NCBI GenBank assembly: GCA_000995965.1 | Contig: LBYD01000002.1 | Span: forward strand, 1-64,000 | DNA: 64,000 nt | Source of the DNA: Candidatus Moranbacteria bacterium GW2011_GWC2_40_12 | GTDB taxonomy: Bacteria; Patescibacteria; Paceibacteria; Moranbacterales; UBA11712 | Direction of reading: 5' to 3' | Part shown: positions 46,835 to 53,371 of the stretch, one piece after another | Numbering within the stretch: position 1 is the first letter of the stretch | Layout: each line of letters starts with the position of its first letter | Notes under the pieces: model-generated | Database searches by the model: none | Told to the model about the DNA's origin: nothing | What the model saw: the letters and a program-made list of their open reading frames with translations, nothing else | Made by a program: the position numbers and the translations under genes

Positions 46835-48340
46835 TTACTTTTCTCCCAGCCACTTCACCCCGCAAATTTCCCCCAGATCCTTATTCATCGCGACTAAATC
46901 CTCACTCGATAATTCATTCACGTCATTTTTTCCCAAAATTCTCGCAATTTCTGCTATTTCTTCGGTTGATATTTTGACAAAGTTTGAAAGTTTTCGAACG
47001 CCTTCTTTGATTTTCAATTGACTGGTCAACTCCGGCCGATGAGTCGTCACTCCTGTCGGGCAAAGTCCCGTGTGGCAAACGCGATACTGCTGGCAATTGA
47101 TGGCGATGAGAGCGGCTGTCCCGATATAAACCGCATCCGCGCCCAGCGCCAGACATTTGGCAAAATCTGCTGAAATGCGGAGTCCGCCGGCCGCAATGAG
47201 AGAAATATTATTTTTTACTCCTAAATCTTTTAGCATTTTATATGCCCGGGGAACAGCGGCAAAAACCGGAATTCCGACATTATCTTTCACGAATGCGTCC
47301 GTGGCTCCCGTTCCTCCGCCGAATCCGTCAATCGCGATGAAATCGACTCCGGCCTCGGCCAAAACTTTCACATCCTTCTCAACATTTCCGCAGCCGATTT
47401 TCGCGCCGACAGGAACGCCGCCCGTCATTTCGCGAAGCCACGCAACTTTATTTTTTATTTCCTCCAAAGTTTCCATATCATGATGATGCGCTGGTGAATA
47501 AGCCGGCTCACCAGTCTTGAGTCCCCGCAGATTCGCGACTTCCTCCGTCATTTTTTTGGCCGGCAGATAGCTTCCCTTCCCGGGATAGGCGCCTTGTCCG
47601 AAGCGGATTTCCACCGCCGCCACTTTTTTGATCACATCTTCATTCAATCCGAATCGCCCGGTCGCGTATTGTCCGATCAGAAATTCTTTCGATTCATATT
47701 CTTCATCGAGTATCCCCCCTTCTCCTGAATTGAAACCGATTTTCAGATATTTGGCCGCTTGCGAAATGACAAGATGCACATTTTTCGAAGTGGATCCGAA
47801 ACTCATTCCCGAAATCATTATCGGGGAAGAAACTTTCATCGGCTTTTTGGCTTTCGGACCGATGGTAACTTCTGTGTTCACTTTTTCTTCCCGGTCGAGC
47901 GGAATTTTCGCCACTTGTGCGGGCATGAAATGCAAATTACCAAGTGAAAAATTGCAACCCGGTTTTTTGAGCGAACCCATCGGACGGACAATTCTCTCCC
48001 CTGTTTCAGCCAGCGTTTTGATGTCAACGACGGTTTGATAAAATTCATCGCTCTCATTTGATTTCTTTTTCCGCATCACAACTTTTCCACCAAAGGCGGA
48101 TCCGCCTCGGCCGGAAGCTAGTTCTATTGTGTCCCGCGTGCAATAATATATTTCTTTGAGATTATTTTCCGACCAAACCAAACATCCCGGGCAAAGACAA
48201 CTCTTAGCGCTGACATCACACTGACTGTGCCCTATTTCTTCAGAGCAATACAAAACTTCCCCATTGCAATCATGCGGATAAGAAGGACAATTGGGACAAA
48301 GGCATTTTTGACGGTTTTCCTTGGAATTTTTGACCGGCAT
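46835..48340 (-). CDS. FMN-binding glutamate synthase-like protein with Cys-rich N-terminus
   Basis: A 501-residue protein. Residues 1-70 form the Cys-rich module described at 46523. The rest is a glutamate synthase central/FMN domain: APVQVAKIPLDREE, PIMISGMSFGSTSKNVHLVIS, GFNSGEGGILDEEYESKEFLIGQYATGRFG, VAWLREMTGGVPVGAKIG, DFIAIDGFGGGTGATD and ISLIAAGGLRISADFAKCLALGADAVYIGTAALIAINCQQYRVCHTGLCPTGVTTHRPELTSQLKI. The final Cys cluster fits a 3Fe-4S site. It resembles archaeal-type GltB subunits. The ammonia-producing partner is not in the window, so its donor is unknown. Confidence 0.88.
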   Translation of the reverse strand: MPVKNSKENRQKCLCPNCPSYPHDCNGEVLYCSEEIGHSQCDVSAKSCLCPGCLVWSENNLKEIYYCTRDTIELASGRGGSAFGGKVVMRKKKSNESDEFYQTVVDIKTLAETGERIVRPMGSLKKPGCNFSLGNLHFMPAQVAKIPLDREEKVNTEVTIGPKAKKPMKVSSPIMISGMSFGSTSKNVHLVISQAAKYLKIGFNSGEGGILDEEYESKEFLIGQYATGRFGLNEDVIKKVAAVEIRFGQGAYPGKGSYLPAKKMTEEVANLRGLKTGEPAYSPAHHHDMETLEEIKNKVAWLREMTGGVPVGAKIGCGNVEKDVKVLAEAGVDFIAIDGFGGGTGATDAFVKDNVGIPVFAAVPRAYKMLKDLGVKNNISLIAAGGLRISADFAKCLALGADAVYIGTAALIAINCQQYRVCHTGLCPTGVTTHRPELTSQLKIKEGVRKLSNFVKISTEEIAEIARILGKNDVNELSSEDLVAMNKDLGEICGVKWLGEK

Positions 48341-48392
48341 AAAATAAGTATACTCTCAATCCTTTATACCAATACTATATACAAAAAAATGA

Positions 48393-48560
48393 AGGGTCTC
48401 AAGGAGTTCCGACTCTTCGCGTACTAAGGGGAAGCTTAGACGCGCGAAAGAAAATAGAACTTCTCAAGACCCGTATGGCGGGGCCGAGCTTTGATATTTT
48501 CTCAGCTGGCTTCTTTCCAACCTTTTTTGCGGTTGACTCAAAGCGATTCTGGGCCCCGTG
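48393..48560. ncRNA. Candidate two-domain structured RNA
   Basis: No gene in either frame set. Domain 1 (48393-48474): arms GGGTCT and AGACCC, an inner GGAGTTC/GAACTTC stem, a TTCGCG/CGCGAA stem and a CTAAG/CTTAG tip. Domain 2 (48479-48560): CGGGGCC pairs with GGCCCCG, then GCTTTGA with TCAAAGC, then AACC with GGTT. Read on the minus strand, domain 1 comes last and is followed by TTCATTTTTTT, like a terminator. On the plus strand a 12-codon frame (MKGLKEFRLFAY) starts at 48388. Strand and class are unknown. Confidence 0.45.
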
Positions 48561-48653
48561 TAATGAACTACTACACCGGATAAGGCATTTTTCTTTTGGA
48601 AAATGAATTCAGAAATCCCGCCGAAATCCGCTAGACAAGGACGCAGTATCCTA

Positions 48654-48824
48654 TCATTTAACCCTATAATCTCTCACGACAATCCCGCCTCTAATTCTCT
48701 TAACCGAAACCCGTTGTTTTTCTCGCCAGCCGAGTTCACGGATGATCTCAATTGGAATCGTCACCGCGAGGCTAGTTTTTCCGACCCTCGTTATTTTTCT
48801 CGTGTTTTTGTCTTTTAGTTTCAT
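48654..48824 (-). CDS. AbrB/SpoVT-like mini DNA-binding protein (paralogue 5)
   Basis: A 56-residue protein starting MKLKDKNTRKITRVGKTSLA and continuing VTIPIEIIRELGWREKQRV and GGIVVRDYRVK. It is closer to paralogues 1 and 2 (PIE-IIREL..RE(K)QRV, IRDYR) but has TIPIE for TLPIE. Its upstream repeat differs: ATACTTATCGAAGTAAGTAT. It lies just upstream of the structured region and the glutamate synthase on the same strand. Confidence 0.78.
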   Translation of the reverse strand: MKLKDKNTRKITRVGKTSLAVTIPIEIIRELGWREKQRVSVKRIRGGIVVRDYRVK

Positions 48825-48856
48825 ATACTTATCGAAGTAAGTATTAAAGTAAGTAT
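48825..48856. promoter_or_regulatory. Operator with ATACTTA / TAAGTAT half-sites
   Basis: Inverted repeat ATACTTATCGAAGTAAGTAT (48825-48844), directly abutting the start codon, and a third half-site TAAGTAT at 48850-48856. This is a third operator type, in front of the fifth AbrB gene. Confidence 0.6.
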
Positions 48857-48946
48857 TTTCTGCCCCTATCCTAACCCAAACCGCCGATTTTGTCGAGAAA
48901 AAACAGGACTAGATCCTGTTCTTATTTCATATGGATACTGGCTTTG

Positions 48947-49201
48947 TTATTCCAAGTCTTTTTTCATCTTCTCGAAATCCTCTTTGGTTATCTCGCCCTT
49001 GGCGTAACGCTGCTTGAGAATATCCAAAGCGCTTTTTTCCTTTTGCTTATGTTCACCAAGATCATGCCCGCAAGCGTGGCCGGAAAAGCCGCGGATCAAA
49101 GCGAAAACCGCGAAAAATATCAGCGCCCAAAAGATGATCATGAAAACGAAGCCGAAACCAAAGCCCAACCCCCCCATATGCCCGTAATAATTTCCCCACA
49201 T
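48947..49201 (-). CDS. SHOCT-domain membrane protein
   Basis: An 84-residue protein with a Gly/Phe-rich helix (9-36, GGLGFGFGFVFMIIFWALIFFAVFALIRG) and a C-terminal SHOCT module, SALDILKQRYAKGEITKEDFEKMKKDLE. SHOCT is a short helical dimerisation or targeting segment. Common in CPR and other bacteria; function unassigned. Confidence 0.82.
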   Translation of the reverse strand: MWGNYYGHMGGLGFGFGFVFMIIFWALIFFAVFALIRGFSGHACGHDLGEHKQKEKSALDILKQRYAKGEITKEDFEKMKKDLE

Positions 49202-49280
49202 ATGTTTTTCTTACTATTTATCCTCTGAAATATTTATTACGCTTTGGGCATTTCTTTGTTTCGGTTGCCATATTTATCAA

Positions 49281-49325
49281 GAAAAAAAGCCCCAGGGAAA
49301 CTTCTCGTTGGTGAGAAGCTCCCCA
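49281..49325 (-). terminator. argG terminator
   Basis: On the minus strand GGGGAGCTTCTC and GAGAAGTTTCCC pair around ACCAAC, followed shortly by CTTTTTTTC. Confidence 0.75.
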
Positions 49326-49333
49326 GAGCAAGC

Positions 49334-50581
49334 TTAGGCCTCTCCAGTCTGCCCGGCAGCAGCCAAATTTCTGACAGTATCGGCCGCCCAGGCAACCCAC
49401 CCCTGGGACCAAACATGCAAATTTTCCTGCTTTTTGTCCATACTGGCCTTTTCCTCGCAATAGAGGCAGTTAGGCCCGCCGTCGATCTCGACCACGTCAT
49501 AAGTGCCTTTGTAAAGATCGAGAGTAACGTGACCAGTAATGAAGCGCGCCGCGCTGGCAATCGCGGCTTGGAGCATCGCCGAGACGGGATGGAAAAACTT
49601 CCCGCCATAAACCGCTTTGGCAAACATGCGGGAAGTGATGTCAAGATAGAGGCGACTCTCGTCGTCAATGATCACCCCAACCATTATCAGATATGCGATG
49701 AAAACCAGGGTCACTCCCGGAGATTCGTAGATTCCCCTGCTTTTGAGGCCAAGCACGCGGTTTTCAATCTGGTCGAGACCGATCCCAATGGCATTTTCTC
49801 CGGCAATGGCGTTGAGAGTCAGAAAAATCTCCTCCAGATTCATTTCTACGTCGTTTACTGCCACGGGCCGCCCCGCCTTGAAAATGATCTTCACTCGCGT
49901 TTTTTTGTCCGGGGCATCGAAGGGGCTATTACCCATGACAAACTTCACGGCACTCGTGGCCGTAGTGAGTTTTTCCAGAATTCCCGCCTCATGGGTCAGC
50001 CCGGCGAAATTGGCGTCGGTGGAATAGGGCTGTTCCAAGGTAGCGGAAATTACCAGGCCAAAGTTCTCGCAATAATGGATCATTTCCGGGCGACCGCCGA
50101 GTTCGTCAATGAAGCTCTGGTCCCGCCAAGGGACATACATCTCCAGATCGGGAGCGAGAGCCGCGAGGGCCAGCTCGAACCTGATCTGATCATTGCCTTT
50201 GCCCGTGGAGCCATGGGATACCGCATCGGCACCCACTTTGCGAATAGTTGGCAAAGCTACTGCCACAGCTGCCATGCGGGCAATGGAGGTCGTCAGCATA
50301 TAACGGCCATCGTAGCAGGCCAGGCCTTGGATAACCTTCAGCATATACTCTGCCAGCTTGGCTTTGCCGTCAATGAGATACGCCTCAACCGCTCCTGCGG
50401 CCTTCATGCGCCGTGGAATATCCGAAAGGTCATTTTCATCCGGCTGGGCAAAATCCACCGTGATGGCGATGACCCGAATGCCTTTTTCGGTCATCCACTT
50501 GATTATGGCAGTACTGTCCAGCCCGCCCGATACCAAAACCGCAATGGTCTTTCCGACAAAATCTTTCCAAGTTTTAAACAT
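49334..50581 (-). CDS. argG: Argininosuccinate synthase ArgG
   Basis: A 415-residue enzyme joining citrulline and aspartate. The PP-loop is VLVSGGLDSTAI near residue 15 (SGGLDT in most ArgG), and the family signature HGSTGKGNDQIRFELALAALAP is present, with later blocks KIIFKAGRPVAVN and RVLGLKSRGIYESPG. The ATG at 50581 is chosen because AGGAGG precedes it by 5 nt and the protein length is usual. The frame continues upstream without a stop for 156 codons into a kinase-like region (see 50582-51142). No other arginine genes are nearby. Confidence 0.92.
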   Translation of the reverse strand: MFKTWKDFVGKTIAVLVSGGLDSTAIIKWMTEKGIRVIAITVDFAQPDENDLSDIPRRMKAAGAVEAYLIDGKAKLAEYMLKVIQGLACYDGRYMLTTSIARMAAVAVALPTIRKVGADAVSHGSTGKGNDQIRFELALAALAPDLEMYVPWRDQSFIDELGGRPEMIHYCENFGLVISATLEQPYSTDANFAGLTHEAGILEKLTTATSAVKFVMGNSPFDAPDKKTRVKIIFKAGRPVAVNDVEMNLEEIFLTLNAIAGENAIGIGLDQIENRVLGLKSRGIYESPGVTLVFIAYLIMVGVIIDDESRLYLDITSRMFAKAVYGGKFFHPVSAMLQAAIASAARFITGHVTLDLYKGTYDVVEIDGGPNCLYCEEKASMDKKQENLHVWSQGWVAWAADTVRNLAAAGQTGEA

Positions 50582-51142
50582 GACTGCCTCCTTTAGACAA
50601 GCTATCACCCCTCTCTGGGATGGCTTTCCGCAACTCTCTTTGTTGCTGAAATTCCAGTTAACGCTTTCTCCTGGGAAGTTTTTCGGAAACCCGATCACTT
50701 GAACGCGACGAAGATTCCCGAAATCTTTTTCTTTATCAGCTTTCCTTACTTCGGTGGTGATGACGAATAGATCATCAAAGCCAATGTAGGCAACCTCGAC
50801 CAAAGTATCCCCGTTCACATGACAAAGGACCGAACCCAGATCAAGAACGGGAATAATCACCACGGCAGTAATTCCCTTTTTGGCTAAGAAATCCTGGACT
50901 TTTATCTGGTTTTTTTCCAGGATATTCCGGGCCAACTGCTTCTCTCTGAAGGTCTTGTTTCTTCTTCCCAGTGGACCGAAATCGCGTGGAATTCCGCGAC
51001 GTTTGAATTCCCGATTTATCTGCAAGCCTCCTCCGACGCAAATCACCACGTAATGTGTTTGAGATAGATCCCCGAGCTATTTGATAACATCCCGGCGAGT
51101 AACTAAATCGCCCGAGACTTTTACGAAAGCGGTTTTACGCAT
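50582..51142 (-). pseudogene. Amino-acid-kinase-like (NAGK-type) region interrupted by TAG, in frame with argG
   Basis: From an ATG at 51142 (preceded by AAGGGGGTT) the frame reads MRKTAFVKVSGDLVTRRDVIK, TAG (51077-51079), then GDLSQTHYVVICVGGGLQ, DFLAKKGITAVVIIPVLD and VLCHVNGDTLVEVAYIGFDDLFVITTEV. The GGG-x-Q-I and N-G-D-T elements are those of N-acetylglutamate kinase and relatives. The region is about 150 codons shorter than a full kinase and enters argG without a stop. It is a decayed gene, a true amber-interrupted fusion or a recoded gene; a sequencing error is also possible. Confidence 0.5.
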
Positions 51143-51274
51143 ATTTGCAACCCCCTTATTCCCAGCCCGAAGCTGTATTTTATTGGTAAAGAAGTGGATA
51201 CAAAATAGCGCAGATGCAAATATTTATCAAGAAAAAGGGGGCTTTGAGCCTGGATGTTTATTTTTGCGCATTGG

Positions 51275-52291
51275 CTAATAAGTGCACCAGGGATTCGGGT
51301 ATTCGTCGGGATCAAGACAGCATTCCATATCGAGATGCTTCCCTTTGTTCTGCCGGCTCTTTCGCGGCTTGTCATTTTTCTTGGCGCAGACCAATTTGCC
51401 GCCCACAACTTTGAAAGACACTGGTTTTGGCGCGGTTATTTTGGGTTTGAGGGGCGCGGGTTTCGGTCTCACAATATCAATGAGCCCCAAAGTGGAGGCC
51501 GCGGCATAATACTGCGGGAAATTATCGTTGATAGCCAACCTGGGATCAGCTCCTTGCTGGGATTCTGCGCTGAGGACTGGAACAATATTATAAATATATC
51601 GTTCTTTCACAATACTAAAAAACAAAGCGGGACCATAGCAGTCATCTGTTGGAGGAATATATATTTCTTCGGCGGGAAAATCATCAACGTCGAACGCGTG
51701 GCCTTCGATATTTTGGCATCGCGCATCATTTTTCAGATCTTGATTTTTTAGAGTTGGATATTCTTCGGTATTCGATATCTCCTTCGTTTTCGGAACGTCA
51801 TAAACAGCCACATCAAACCCAAGATAGGGATTCTCTCCAGCATCATTTTTTCTGAATTGATAGCGGGCCTCCCATTTCGATCCGGCCGATTTTCTCTGGC
51901 TTTTTGGCGCGATCCATTCACCGGGATATTTCACAGAAAAACCCCAAAACTGGTTGCTGAAATCCTTCCAGCCGCCCAAGTCAGTTGAATTTATTATCTT
52001 TTCAGCCTCCGCCGAAATATCCGTTTCTGTCATGATCGGATCCGGACTGCTGTCTCCGGCGACGACTCCCTCAGTCTCATCGGCGATTTTCACGGCGGCG
52101 GCCGGCATCCTTTCTCCGGCTGGGGCGCTTCGAAAATTTCGGGGCATATTTGAATATAAAAATGCCGCCGCAAAAAAAATGGCAGCTGACACGACGACGA
52201 TGTCCCTTTTTATGTTCGTCCGGCATGTCATTCCTCTGCAAAATATCGAGTTCCACTCCCTGAATGATTTTTTGAAATTTTCGATGGTCAT
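51275..52291 (-). CDS. Membrane-anchored protein with PsbP-like domain and CCxDPDEYPNP tail (member 3)
   Basis: A 338-residue protein. One helix at about 31-48 (DIVVVSAAIFFAAAFLYS), then an external domain with WGFSVKYPGEW, YLGFDVAVYDVPKTKEIS and DNFPQYYAAASTLG (similar to member 1 at 30572), a Pro/Lys-rich linker and the Cys-rich tail: C-x2-KNDKP-x2-S, HLDMECC, LDPDEYPNPWC. It ends at TY, two residues after the last Cys, so the tail is the true C-terminus here. Function unknown. Confidence 0.7.
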   Translation of the reverse strand: MTIENFKKSFREWNSIFCRGMTCRTNIKRDIVVVSAAIFFAAAFLYSNMPRNFRSAPAGERMPAAAVKIADETEGVVAGDSSPDPIMTETDISAEAEKIINSTDLGGWKDFSNQFWGFSVKYPGEWIAPKSQRKSAGSKWEARYQFRKNDAGENPYLGFDVAVYDVPKTKEISNTEEYPTLKNQDLKNDARCQNIEGHAFDVDDFPAEEIYIPPTDDCYGPALFFSIVKERYIYNIVPVLSAESQQGADPRLAINDNFPQYYAAASTLGLIDIVRPKPAPLKPKITAPKPVSFKVVGGKLVCAKKNDKPRKSRQNKGKHLDMECCLDPDEYPNPWCTY

Positions 52292-52461
52292 AATTTATGA
52301 ATTAGGGTTAGTCATTTTCTGTTATTACATCGGCATCGGAAAAATATCTCACAGGTCACTCAATGTCCAGCGCAACCAAGAGCGCAGTGACCAATCCGAA
52401 AAAGGATATTTTTAAACAACCGGCGCTTTATGCTATATACTTTATACTATATACTTTATGT

Positions 52462-53319
52462 ATGCTATACATTTGGCAACATATTCCCCAATATATCAAC
52501 CCGATCGCCTTCAACATCGGACCGATTCAAATTGCCTGGTATGGGATTATGTATTTGGTTGCCTTCGCAGTAGTTTATTATTTCGTCCGCTATCGGATTC
52601 AGAGGGATAATTTGGGAATTTCACTTGAAACCGTCCAGGATTTTTTTCCGTGGGCGATTGTCGGGCTTCTTCTGGGCGCGCGGCTGGGAGATGTTTTCAT
52701 TTATGATTGGAGTTATTTCCAAAATCATCTCTCGCAGATTTTTCTCCCGTTTGATATTCATAACAATTGGCAATATATCGGGATTTACGGGATGAGCTAT
52801 TTTGGGGGACTCGTTGGACTGATTATCACTTTCGTAATATTCTCATTTTTAAGGTTCGGCCTTAAAAAACGGAGTATTGCAAAAATACTGGAGTTCTCTG
52901 ATCTTTTCGCACCTGCTGTTCCGCTCGGTTTCACTTTCGGCCGCTTGGGAAATTTCGCGAACGGGGAACTCTGGGGCCGAGTGACGAATAAGTTTTGGGG
53001 AATGTATTTCCCCGCTGATTTTTCCGGCCAACTCCGCCACCCATCGCAGCTTTATGAAGCGTTTCTTGAGGGAATTTTGCTCTTTGCGGTGTTGTGGAGT
53101 ATTAGAAAAATAAAATTTCCGACAGGATATCTCACTGCCCTTTATTTGATCGGCTACGGCCTCGCCCGCTTCACAGCCGAATTCTTCCGCGAGCCTGACA
53201 ACGGCTGGATTTTTTGGCAACTGACATTTGGGCAATGGTTGTCAGTTTTCCTGTTCATAACAGGAACATCCCTGCTTTTTCGCAGAAAATCTTCCAGCTT
53301 CCGGCTGCCACTTCACTAA
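52462..53319 (+). CDS. lgt: Prolipoprotein diacylglyceryl transferase Lgt
   Basis: A 285-residue polytopic enzyme that transfers diacylglycerol to lipobox Cys residues. The signature GRLGNFANGELWGRVT, the Arg/His loop RHPSQLYEAFLEG and EFFREPDNG are all present, with IAFNIGPIQIAWYGIMYLVAF at the front. I use the ATG at 52462 (MLYIWQHIPQYINPIAF) because Lgt proteins start this way. TATACT sits about 12 nt upstream, so the mRNA may be leaderless. A frame from 52363 would add 33 residues, including a hydrophobic stretch. Confidence 0.92.
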   Translation: MLYIWQHIPQYINPIAFNIGPIQIAWYGIMYLVAFAVVYYFVRYRIQRDNLGISLETVQDFFPWAIVGLLLGARLGDVFIYDWSYFQNHLSQIFLPFDIHNNWQYIGIYGMSYFGGLVGLIITFVIFSFLRFGLKKRSIAKILEFSDLFAPAVPLGFTFGRLGNFANGELWGRVTNKFWGMYFPADFSGQLRHPSQLYEAFLEGILLFAVLWSIRKIKFPTGYLTALYLIGYGLARFTAEFFREPDNGWIFWQLTFGQWLSVFLFITGTSLLFRRKSSSFRLPLH

Positions 53320-53371
53320 AAATACACTTTGTGCTATACAAATAAAACTCCGCTTACTGCTGTATCAGTTT

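Noticed and set aside
48377..48610. RNase P, SRP, tmRNA or a known riboswitch
   Set aside because: I could not find the conserved core sequences of these RNAs on either strand, so I kept it as an unnamed structured RNA candidate.
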